Below are positions 1 through 4,746 of a stretch of DNA of 5,189 nt, in pieces. Each line of letters starts with the position of its first letter. The first letter of the stretch is position 1. Source of the stretch: Chloroflexota bacterium (GTDB taxonomy: Bacteria > Chloroflexota > Dehalococcoidia > SM23-28-2 > RBG-16-64-32); contig JACPQO010000116.1 in assembly GCA_016190405.1 (NCBI GenBank), positions 1 to 5,189 of the forward strand. Reading direction: 5' to 3'. The notes under the pieces are model-generated. The model was not told where the DNA came from. It worked only from the letters and a program-made list of their open reading frames with translations, and did no database searches. The translations under genes were made by a program, and so were the position numbers.

Positions 1-300
1 GCTGAAGACGGTCACCTCCAGCTCCGGCCGCACCAGCTTGAGGCCGAAGGCGAAGGGGATGGCCCGGCCGTGGGTGGTGTGGAAGGAGTCGACCTTCATA
101 TAGCCGGCCACCCGCCCGGTGCAGCCGATGCCCGAGACGCAGACGTGCCTCTCCAGGGGGATGCCCGAGGCAAGCATCGCCTTGGCATAGCACTGGGTGA
201 CGATGCCCAGGCCGCAGCCGGGGCACCAGATGTGAGGCAGCCGGTCGGCGCGCAGGAGGCCGTCCAGGGGGTGCTCCTTGACGAAGATCTCGCCGCTCAT
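1..300 (-). CDS. korB: 2-oxoacid:ferredoxin oxidoreductase beta subunit, N-terminal 100 residues (partial)
   Basis: This is the thiamine-diphosphate-binding beta subunit of a 2-oxoacid:ferredoxin oxidoreductase, which with the alpha subunit converts a 2-oxoacid plus CoA to acyl-CoA, CO2 and reduced ferredoxin in the cytoplasm. Only residues 1-100 are present; the gene runs off the left edge, so the GDG-type thiamine/Mg motif is not seen. Visible family marks are HIWCPGCGLG at residues 23-32 and SGIGCTGR at 56-63. Cys26, Cys29 and Cys60 fit the three N-terminal ligands of the [4Fe-4S] cluster in KorB proteins. HTTHGRA at 77-83 is also typical. The ATG at 298-300 overlaps the alpha-subunit stop in ATGA, which implies translational coupling. 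Family assignment is firm. The 2-oxoglutarate preference is inferred from overall resemblance; pyruvate or another 2-oxoacid remains possible. Confidence 0.93.
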   Translation of the reverse strand, partial: MSGEIFVKEHPLDGLLRADRLPHIWCPGCGLGIVTQCYAKAMLASGIPLERHVCVSGIGCTGRVAGYMKVDSFHTTHGRAIPFAFGLKLVRPELEVTVFS

Positions 301-1484
301 GAGGCAGCCTCGATGATGGAACGCAGGATGGTCTCGGGGGCGATCATGGCGCCGCCGGCGTGGGTGACCCAGACGGCGGGCCGGCGGGTGTGGCGCTCCA
401 TCTCGCGGGCCATCTGGCCCAGGTTCATCTCCGCCACCACGAAGCGGCGGATGCGGTTGGCCAGCTCGCGCACCCTGCCCTGGGGGAACGGCCAGAGGGT
501 TATCAAGCGCAGGAGGCCGGCCTTGATACCACGCTCGCGGGCGGCCAGGACAGCCCGGCGGGCCGAGCGGGCGGTGGCCCCGTAGGCCACCACCAGAACG
601 TTGGCGTCCTCCGTCAGCAGCTCCTCCGTAAGGGTGATGTCACGAGCATGGACCAGCACCTTGCGGCTGAGGCGGCGCACCAGCCGGTCGTGGATCAGGG
701 GGTCGCCGGCGGGATAGCCGCGCTCGTCGTGGGTGAGGCCGGTGACGTGCACTGCGTAGCCATCGCCGGCGCGGGGCATGGGCGGCACCAGGTCCTTGTC
801 AGGGGCGTAGGGGAGCCAGCCGTTAGCGGGCGCCGGCGGGCGCTTGCGGTCGGTCAGCTCCAGTTCGTCCGGGGCCGGTATGGTGACGCGCTCGGTCATG
901 TGGCCGACGACCTCGTCGGCCATGACGAAGACGGGCATGCGGTAGCGCTCGGCGGCGTTGAAGGCCTTGATGGTGAGGTCGAACATCTCCTGGGGCGACC
1001 AGGGGGAGTAGGCGATGGGCTCGAAGTCGCCGTGGGAGCCCCATTTGGCCTGCATGACATCGGCCTGGCTGACCAGGGTGGGGAGGCCGGTGGAAGGGCC
1101 GCCGCGCTGGACGTCGACGATGACGCAGGGGGTCTCGGTCATGACGCCGAGGCCGAAGTTCTCCATCATGAGGGTGAAGCCAGGGCCGGAGGTGGCGGTC
1201 ATGGCCTTGGCGCCGGTCCAGGAGGCGCCCAGGATGGCGGCCATGGAGGCCAGCTCGTCCTCCATCTGGACGTAGCAGCCACCCAGGCGGGGCAGGCGCT
1301 GGGCCAGCCGCTCAGCGATCTCCGTGGAGGGAGTGATGGGATAGCCGGCGAAGAACGTGCAGCCGGCGGCCAGGGCGCCCTCGGCGCAGGCCAGGTCGAC
1401 GTTCATGAAGTGCTGGCCGGTGAGGACGCGGCCAGGCGGGCGGGCGTCCGAGCGCTGGGCCTGCTCCTTCTTGGCGGTGACCAT
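297..1484 (-). CDS. korA: 2-oxoacid:ferredoxin oxidoreductase alpha subunit
   Basis: This 395-residue alpha subunit pairs with KorB to form the core of a 2-oxoacid (probably 2-oxoglutarate):ferredoxin oxidoreductase. The N-terminal pyrimidine-binding domain covers about residues 25-200, with FAGYPITPSTE at 45-55, ATSGPGFTLMMEN at 97-109 and VQRGGPSTGLPT at 125-136. The C-terminal domain covers about 293-395, with VLVVAYGATARSAR at 296-309 and a KorA-like AEMNLGQM at 351-358. No gamma domain is fused at either end. I chose the ATG at 1484 because it follows an AGGAAG ribosome site and shares one base with the ferredoxin stop (TGATG). The same frame stays open to 1802, but that upstream part is the out-of-frame shadow of the ferredoxin gene. 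The residues before TGQHFM (about 1-21) are polar and unlike the conserved core. The gene overlaps korB by four bases. Confidence 0.94.
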   Translation of the reverse strand: MVTAKKEQAQRSDARPPGRVLTGQHFMNVDLACAEGALAAGCTFFAGYPITPSTEIAERLAQRLPRLGGCYVQMEDELASMAAILGASWTGAKAMTATSGPGFTLMMENFGLGVMTETPCVIVDVQRGGPSTGLPTLVSQADVMQAKWGSHGDFEPIAYSPWSPQEMFDLTIKAFNAAERYRMPVFVMADEVVGHMTERVTIPAPDELELTDRKRPPAPANGWLPYAPDKDLVPPMPRAGDGYAVHVTGLTHDERGYPAGDPLIHDRLVRRLSRKVLVHARDITLTEELLTEDANVLVVAYGATARSARRAVLAARERGIKAGLLRLITLWPFPQGRVRELANRIRRFVVAEMNLGQMAREMERHTRRPAVWVTHAGGAMIAPETILRSIIEAAS

Positions 1485-1750
1485 CACACTTCCTCGGTGT
1501 AGATGGCGAACTCGGGGCAGATGAGCTTGCAGAAGGTGCAGTTGACGCAGGCGCCTTCCTTGCCCGGGGCCACCACGGGGTAGTGGTAGCCCTTGGCGTT
1601 CATCTTCTCGGACTCGGCCAGGACCTTCTCGGGGCAGAAGTCGATGCAGAACTTGCAGCCCTTGCAGCGCTCGGGGATGACGAAGACCTGGCCAATGGGA
1701 ACGGGGACAGTGTCGGCGTCGAGCGGTCTGCGAACCAGTGTTCCCGACAT
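1484..1750 (-). CDS. korD: 2x[4Fe-4S] ferredoxin subunit of the 2-oxoacid oxidoreductase
   Basis: This 88-residue iron-sulfur protein leads the operon and probably carries electrons from the KorAB active site. Two classical [4Fe-4S] motifs are visible: CKGCKFCIDFCP in the first half and CVNCTFCKLICP near the C-terminus, each C-x2-C-x2-C-x3-C-P. They are separated by a longer linker than in minimal bacterial ferredoxins, as is common in delta/ferredoxin subunits of these complexes. I chose the ATG at 1750. A TTG at 1783 would add 11 residues (MDRATAQRGFI) but has no ribosome site, and the ATG has only a weak G-rich stretch upstream. The stop shares its last base with the korA start. The role as the delta subunit rests on gene order and motifs; the symbol korD is by analogy. 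Confidence 0.88.
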   Translation of the reverse strand: MSGTLVRRPLDADTVPVPIGQVFVIPERCKGCKFCIDFCPEKVLAESEKMNAKGYHYPVVAPGKEGACVNCTFCKLICPEFAIYTEEV

Positions 1751-1814
1751 AATAAAGCCCCGCTGGGCGGTAGCCCGATCCAACGGGGGCGGCAGATTGC
1801 ACTAACCCTCATTT

Positions 1815-1844
1815 AGGATAGGGCGCGGCGGCAGCGCATGTCTG
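1815..1844 (-). promoter_or_regulatory. possible promoter of the kor operon
   Basis: On the minus strand CAGACA (1844-1839, 4 of 6 matches to TTGACA) stands 18 bases before TATCCT (1820-1815, 4 of 6 matches to TATAAT). It would give a leader of roughly 55-60 bases before the ferredoxin ATG at 1750. Both boxes are weak, so this is only the best candidate in the spacer. Confidence 0.22.
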
Positions 1845-2151
1845 TCGGGTAAAGTGCCAATCGGTGTGGGGTATCGCCTGACAAGGGGGGCCAACTGGCA
1901 AAGAGCGGAGACGAACCGGAGCCGCGGGCGGGACTGGACCTGAAACAACGGCCCGGATCCCTGCTAAAATGGGGCCGATGGCGGAACGGGGTCTAGATGC
2001 CTGCCCGAAGGCCGCCGCCTTCCGGCGCACCCAGCCAGTCCAAATGCGTACCGTTGCCGGCTCAGCCACAGTAGCGGTTAACGTATTCGTTTCCAATCCA
2101 CTCGACCTGGGTGAATGGCTCATTCTCCTCGATGCCGGACTCGGACTATGC
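1845..2151. other. intergenic stretch with no convincing gene
   Basis: The stretch between the kor leader and the zinc-cluster gene has short open frames on both strands (for example minus-strand codons over 1809-2123 and plus-strand codons over 1969-2181). They show no recognisable motif, no ribosome site and no family resemblance. It contains a small GC-rich hairpin at about 2006-2026 (GAAGGC, 4-base loop, GCCTTC) without a following T-run, so it is not a clear terminator. It also contains the tRNA-like repeat at 1918-1938 listed separately. I see no RNA gene or CRISPR. Confidence 0.5.
1918..1938 (-). repeat. diverged copy of the tRNA-Arg 3' end (candidate attachment-site remnant)
   Basis: These 21 bases match the 3' end of the tRNA-Arg gene (plus-strand positions 3097-3117) at 18 of 21 positions, without gaps and in the same orientation. 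The differences are at the 7th, 13th and 19th bases. The matched part covers most of the CCA tail, the discriminator, the 3' acceptor strand and part of the T arm. A direct copy of a tRNA 3' end at the far side of an integrase-bearing segment is what integration into a tRNA gene leaves behind. The match is short and GC-rich, so chance remains possible. Confidence 0.35.
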
Positions 2152-2157
2152 TCTAAT
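2129..2157 (+). promoter_or_regulatory. possible promoter of the HTH/zinc-cluster gene
   Basis: TCTAAT at 2152-2157 matches TATAAT at 5 of 6 positions. A poor -35 (TCGATG, 2129-2134, 3 of 6) stands 17 bases upstream. Transcription would start near 2164, giving a leaderless or very short-leader message. That would agree with the absence of a ribosome site before either candidate start. The call is weak. Confidence 0.22.
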
Positions 2158-2162
2158 GGTAG

Positions 2163-2789
2163 TTGGACACGACGCGTATGAGCAGGTTGGGATATCTAAG
2201 AGACCGGATCGTGAAGCTGCTCGGCGACCGGGCCGAGCTTGAGAGGGGAGAAGCTGCGCGAATTGCCAGGGCTGTGGGCTGCAGTCGAGAGCGGGTGCGA
2301 CAGGTCATGCGAGACCTCGGGATAACCTCTAAACCTCCCATCGCGCCGGAATCATGTGTCGGTTGTGGGAAGCCCATGCTATACGCCAAGACCCGCCTCT
2401 GTCGGACCTGCCGACAAGCCGCCTTCGTGACCTTGACATGTGCCAATTGCGGCAGGAGCTTTCAGCGCCGTCGCAGCTTGCACGACGCCTATCTCAGGCG
2501 GACTGTCGTGCGCAAGAGGACCGGCCCAGCCTGTAGCAAGAAATGCAGCGCCAAGGTCCAGAGGCCCTGCTCGTGGTGTGGGCAGGCCGTCTGGCGCTGG
2601 CCAAATAGCCTTGGGAAGCAGGCGTTCTGCGGTCCCCCGCGCTCATGTTCTCGAGAGGCGGGAAGCGCACTCGCCTCCATGTTCTGGCGATACCTCACAC
2701 CCGAGCTGTTCCCCATGAAGACCCACCTGGAAGCGATAGGGCAGTTGCGAATGAGAATCAAAGAAAGACGGCCCCCGCGAAGGGCGTGA
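2163..2789 (+). CDS. small HTH protein with three four-cysteine zinc clusters, unknown function
   Basis: I do not recognise a named family for this protein of up to 208 residues. Residues 29-54 (GEAARIARAVGCSRERVRQVMRDLGI in two stretches) look like a helix-turn-helix of the sigma-70 region 4 or MarR/Lrp-like kind. Twelve cysteines then fall into three quartets: 65/68/80/83, 93/96/124/128 and 136/139/156/162. The last two share a CxxCG start and a CSxxC-like or CGxxxxxC end, as if one zinc module had been duplicated. The C-terminus is basic (RIKERRPPRRA). A stop codon (TAG, 2160-2162) immediately precedes the TTG at 2163. The ATG at 2178 is an equally likely start (203 residues). Neither has a ribosome site. 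Its place beside an integrase scrap and a tRNA suggests accessory DNA, and the most likely role is DNA or RNA binding. Opposite-strand frames here are shadows. Confidence 0.7.
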   Translation: MDTTRMSRLGYLRDRIVKLLGDRAELERGEAARIARAVGCSRERVRQVMRDLGITSKPPIAPESCVGCGKPMLYAKTRLCRTCRQAAFVTLTCANCGRSFQRRRSLHDAYLRRTVVRKRTGPACSKKCSAKVQRPCSWCGQAVWRWPNSLGKQAFCGPPRSCSREAGSALASMFWRYLTPELFPMKTHLEAIGQLRMRIKERRPPRRA

Positions 2790-2815
2790 GGGCCAACGCC
2801 CATAGTGACGCCACG

Positions 2816-3003
2816 AACTCGATTAGACACGATTTGCGGCACACGGCGGCGACGCTGCTACTCGGTCAGAACGTCAACGTCAGGTGGTCAGCGAAATGCT
2901 AGGCCGTAGCCAGATCGCCGTCACCCTTGATCTGTACAGCCACGTCAGGCCGGCCATGCAGCGGCGGGCTGTAGAGGCGCTGGAAGCCGTGCTTTCGGGG
3001 TAG
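2816..3003 (+). pseudogene. tyrosine recombinase (phage-type integrase), C-terminal fragment with a frameshift
   Basis: About 60 residues of the catalytic end of a tyrosine recombinase remain. The first part contains HDLRHTAATLLLGQ (from 2828), the box II H-x-x-R motif. It reads into a stop at 2900-2902. Shifting frame at about 2882-2884, where one base of an expected Lys/Arg codon is missing, restores VVSEMLGRSQIAVTLDLYSHV with the nucleophilic tyrosine at 2935-2937. The restored frame then runs to a natural TAG at 3001-3003. The usual LGH histidine is arginine here (LGRS). Nothing upstream of 2816 resembles the rest of the core or the arm-binding domain, and the zinc-cluster gene ends at 2789, so the 5' part is lost. 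The fragment ends 92 bases from the 3' end of tRNA-Arg, the usual place for an integrase gene. A sequencing error could explain the frameshift but not the missing N-terminal part. Confidence 0.85.
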
Positions 3004-3014
3004 TATTCCGCCGG

Positions 3015-3034
3015 GTTGCTACGCGCGTTGCTAC
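3015..3034 (+). repeat. two direct GTTGCTAC repeats, 12-base period
   Basis: GTTGCTAC occurs at 3015-3022 and again at 3027-3034, just after the integrase fragment stop and before the tRNA-Arg 3' end. Spaced direct repeats in this position would suit integrase arm-binding sites. With only two copies this is a suggestion. Confidence 0.5.
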
Positions 3035-3046
3035 ACTCGCGGCCAG

Positions 3047-3078
3047 AATCTACCAGTGTTCGTGCTCAGTGGTAGATT
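3047..3078. terminator. 9-bp hairpin between the integrase fragment and tRNA-Arg
   Basis: AATCTACCA (3047-3055) and TGGTAGATT (3070-3078) are exact inverted repeats around a 14-base loop. On the minus strand the hairpin begins 17 bases past the tRNA-Arg CCA. On the plus strand it follows the integrase fragment by about 45 bases. There is no real T-run on either side, so a terminator or 3'-end-protecting role is only a possibility. A recombination-site role is the alternative. Confidence 0.35.
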
Positions 3079-3095
3079 TCCCAGATACGAAATCG

Positions 3096-3171
<76 letters not shown>

Positions 3172-3197
3172 GCCCGGGCTCGCAATTCAAAACTGGC

Positions 3198-3235
3198 AAC
3201 TCTAAACTCGTCGCTCGTTCGGCGAGTTTAGAGTT
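3198..3235. repeat. long hairpin in the tRNA-Ala/tRNA-Arg spacer
   Basis: The arms 3198-3213 and 3220-3235 pair over 16 positions around a 6-base loop, with a single T/G exception. The outer 13 positions (AACTCTAAACTCG and its complement) are exact. On the minus strand, as tRNA-Ala is read, the downstream arm is followed by GCCAGTTTTG, a poor T-run. A weak terminator, a processing signal or a repeated extragenic palindrome are all possible. Confidence 0.7.
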
Positions 3236-3251
3236 TCGTCGTTCGACGAAA
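3234..3251. repeat. 8-bp palindrome directly after tRNA-Ala
   Basis: TTTCGTCG (3234-3241) and CGACGAAA (3244-3251) are exact inverted repeats around TT. The unit abuts the 16-position hairpin with a two-base overlap and has the same TCGTCG...TTCG(G/A)CGA core, so the two look like duplicated versions of one palindromic element. It ends six bases from the tRNA-Ala CCA. Confidence 0.7.
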
Positions 3252-3256
3252 GAAAC

Positions 3257-3332
3257 TGGTGGAGATAGCGGGGCTCGAACCCGCAACCTCGGCGCTGCGA
3301 ACGCCGCGCTCTCCCAATTGAGCTATATCCCC
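3257..3332 (-). tRNA. tRNA-Ala(CGC)
   Basis: The 76-base gene forms a complete cloverleaf with an encoded CCA and discriminator A. The acceptor stem is GGGGATA with TATCTCC, giving the G3:U70 pair that is the main identity element for alanyl-tRNA synthetase. The D stem is GCTC/GAGC, the anticodon stem CGGCG/CGCCG around TTCGCAG, and the T stem GCGGG/CCCGC around TTCGAGC. The anticodon CGC reads GCG (Ala). A strong promoter lies immediately upstream. Confidence 0.97.
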
Positions 3333-3341
3333 ACCCGTTCG

Positions 3342-3372
3342 ATTATAGCGCAGGGGCGTCGAAGGGCGTCAA
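3342..3372 (-). promoter_or_regulatory. promoter of tRNA-Ala
   Basis: On the minus strand TTGACG (3372-3367, 5 of 6) and TATAAT (3347-3342, a perfect -10) are separated by 19 bases. The predicted transcription start, about 7 bases past the -10, falls at 3336-3334, only two to four bases before the mature tRNA 5' end at 3332. The spacing is longer than the ideal 17, but box quality is high. Confidence 0.75.
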
Positions 3373-3378
3373 GGAAAT

Positions 3379-3406
3379 AGAGCATAGAGCAAAGAGCATA
3401 GAGTAG
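3379..3406. repeat. heptanucleotide tandem repeat, four copies
   Basis: The plus strand reads AGAGCAT, AGAGCAA, AGAGCAT, AGAGTAG without gaps; a degenerate fifth unit (AGGAAAT, 3372-3378) may precede it. The tract fills most of the space between the rimM stop and the -35 of the tRNA-Ala promoter. Confidence 0.75.
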
Positions 3407-3412
3407 GCGGCG

Positions 3413-3934
3413 CTAACTTTTGCGCCGGGTGGGCAGGAGGCCCGGCACGACCTCAACGGTCATGGTGCCGCTGTCCAGGTCTACCTCCTTGACGACATCC
3501 TCGATGGCCGGGATGAGCACTTCGCCCAGGGGGCCTTCGACCACGAATACGTCGTTACCGGGGGTGGTGAGGACACGCACCACGCGGCCCAGCGGCTCGC
3601 CCTCGGTGCTGCGGACGGACAGGCCGATGAGCTGGAAGCGGTAGTACTCGCCTTCAGCCAGGGGCGCCAGGTCGCCTTCCGTGAGCGAAAGGTACTCGCC
3701 GCGCAGGGTGTCCGCCGCTTGGCGGTCGTCGATGCCGGACAGCTTGAGGCAGAGGAAGCGGCCGCGGCGGCGTAGGCGCTCGATGGCTATGGTGCGGCCG
3801 GCGACAGCAACGCTACGGCCGGGGAGCAGGGGGTCAGGCGGGCCGGCCAGCGGCTCGACCTTGAGGTCGCCGCGGAAACCCCAGGGAGCGAGAACGCGGC
3901 CGACGGCCACATAGCCGGGGGCCACGTCGTTCAT
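3413..3934 (-). CDS. rimM: 16S rRNA processing protein RimM
   Basis: RimM binds ribosomal protein S19 in the 30S subunit and helps mature the 3' domain of 16S rRNA. The 173-residue protein has the family's usual length and both domains. The N-terminal RimM barrel (about residues 7-90) carries VGRVLAPWGFRGDLKV at 11-26. The PRC barrel (about 97-167) carries EYYRFQLIGLSV at 96-107, GNDVFVVEG at 126-134 and LIPAIEDVVKEVDL at 140-153. The ATG at 3934 lies 12 bases after the khpA stop and has no clear ribosome site, so translation may depend on coupling. It closes the ffh-rpsP-khpA-rimM run. No trmD follows; the next genes on the strand are tRNAs. Confidence 0.95.
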   Translation of the reverse strand: MNDVAPGYVAVGRVLAPWGFRGDLKVEPLAGPPDPLLPGRSVAVAGRTIAIERLRRRGRFLCLKLSGIDDRQAADTLRGEYLSLTEGDLAPLAEGEYYRFQLIGLSVRSTEGEPLGRVVRVLTTPGNDVFVVEGPLGEVLIPAIEDVVKEVDLDSGTMTVEVVPGLLPTRRKS

Positions 3935-3946
3935 GCGCGGGCGGCG

Positions 3947-4207
3947 TCAGCCCGGCCTGTCAGCAGGCGCAGGCGGGCGCTCGCCGATCTCGAGGATGGC
4001 TCTGGCCCCCCGGCGGATGGCGGCTACCTTGAGCAGGGTGCGCATGGCGTTGGCGATGCGGCCCTGCTTGCCGATTACCTTGCCCATATCGGACTCGGCG
4101 ACTGTGAGGTGGAACACGAGGTGGTCGCCGGCGTCCTCCTCCGACACGACTACTTCATCCGGGTAATCGACGATGGCGCGGGCGATGAATTCGATGAGCT
4201 CTTTCAT
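3947..4207 (-). CDS. khpA: KH-domain RNA-binding protein KhpA
   Basis: This 86-residue protein is almost entirely one type II KH domain, which binds single-stranded RNA. In Firmicutes KhpA pairs with KhpB/Jag and affects cell division and small-RNA regulation; that partner is not in this window. The GxxG loop is GKQG at residues 46-49 within MGKVIGKQGRIANAMRTLLK, followed by the helix and the ILEIGE strand. A short Pro-rich tail (residues 78-86) ends it. The ATG at 4207 is four bases from the rpsP stop, with a GGAG site overlapping the end of rpsP. Its place between rpsP and rimM is the conserved one. Confidence 0.93.
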   Translation of the reverse strand: MKELIEFIARAIVDYPDEVVVSEEDAGDHLVFHLTVAESDMGKVIGKQGRIANAMRTLLKVAAIRRGARAILEIGERPPAPADRPG

Positions 4208-4211
4208 GGGG

Positions 4212-4712
4212 TTACTCCGTGGCCTCGGGTTGCTCCTGTGGTTCGTCCGCGACCGGTGCGGGTGCGGTCTCTTCAGCGGTCTCCGGCGCTGCTGGCTGGT
4301 CGACTGCCGCCGGCTCCTTGGCCTCGGCTGCTGGAGGCGCCTCGGGCGCGGCGGCCGGCGGCGAGGCCGGGGTCACGGCCGCGGCCGGCTCCCGCGCGGC
4401 TTTGGCGGCCCTGGCTTTCGGCTTGGGGGCAGCGGGTTCGGCGCGGTAGACGACCGGCTGCAAGCCGGCCTTCTCCATAACCCCCAGGCGGCTGAGGAGC
4501 TTGGCTACCGTCTGCGAGGGCTGCGCCCCCTTCTGCAGCCAGTGCACGGCCTCCTCCTCCTTGACCACAAGGGTGGCCGGATCTGTCAGGGGGTTATAGT
4601 GGCCGATAATCTTGAGGAAGGCCCCGTCCCGGGGCGACCGCGAGTCTGCCACTACCAGGCGGTAGGCGGGCTGCTTCTTCTTACCTACTCGAGTAAGGCG
4701 GATGCGTAGCAA
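4212..4712 (-). CDS. rpsP: 30S ribosomal protein S16 with long Ala/Pro/Glu C-terminal extension
   Basis: S16 binds 16S rRNA in the body of the small subunit and is needed for its assembly. The core (about residues 1-85) is canonical: [20 protein letters not shown] at 1-20, ADSRSPRDG at 22-30, IGHYNP at 36-41, and the basic helix with [13 protein letters not shown] at 66-78. Residues 91-166 form a low-complexity tail, Lys/Arg-containing at first and then Ala/Pro/Glu-rich and acidic. This roughly doubles the usual 80-90 residues. The start is a TTG at 4712, supported by a strong GGAGGT (4723-4718) five bases upstream and by the conserved N-terminus. It follows ffh after 34 bases. Confidence 0.95.
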   Translation of the reverse strand: MLRIRLTRVGKKKQPAYRLVVADSRSPRDGAFLKIIGHYNPLTDPATLVVKEEEAVHWLQKGAQPSQTVAKLLSRLGVMEKAGLQPVVYRAEPAAPKPKARAAKAAREPAAAVTPASPPAAAPEAPPAAEAKEPAAVDQPAAPETAEETAPAPVADEPQEQPEATE

Positions 4713-4717
4713 TAAGC

Positions 4718-4723
4718 ACCTCC
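4718..4723 (-). promoter_or_regulatory. strong ribosome binding site for the rpsP TTG start
   Basis: GGAGGT on the minus strand stands five bases before TTG. It is the best Shine-Dalgarno match among the gene starts in this window and decides the non-ATG start of S16. Confidence 0.85.
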
Positions 4724-4746
4724 GTTGCGCGGTTAGGGTTCATCGG

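Noticed and set aside
360..1502. 380-codon plus-strand open frame opposite korA
   Set aside because: It is Gly/Ala/Val-rich, has no motif, and lies antisense to a clearly recognised gene; GC-rich DNA leaves such long shadow frames.
1485..1802. N-terminal extension of korA to 501 residues
   Set aside because: The extra residues are the out-of-frame reading of the ferredoxin gene; the ATG at 1484 has a ribosome site and the family-like start.
2006..2026. GC-rich hairpin as a terminator
   Set aside because: Only a 6-bp stem, no T-run on either strand and no gene ending nearby.
1809..2123. Minus-strand 104-codon frame upstream of the kor operon
   Set aside because: No ribosome site, no recognisable motif, Arg/Pro/Ala-rich composition typical of non-coding GC-rich sequence.
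1969..2181. Plus-strand 70-codon frame, with a TAAAAT box just before it at 1965-1970
   Set aside because: No -35 partner, no ribosome site and no family resemblance.
2645..2902. 85-codon plus-strand frame as an independent gene
   Set aside because: Its first half is a shadow of the zinc-cluster gene and its end is the integrase fragment before the frameshift.
3372..3406. Heptad repeat as a CRISPR array
   Set aside because: The units are 7 bases and contiguous, with no spacers.
4173..4709. 178-codon plus-strand frame opposite rpsP
   Set aside because: Antisense to the repetitive Ala/Pro/Glu-coding tail of S16, giving Gly/Arg/Leu-rich nonsense.
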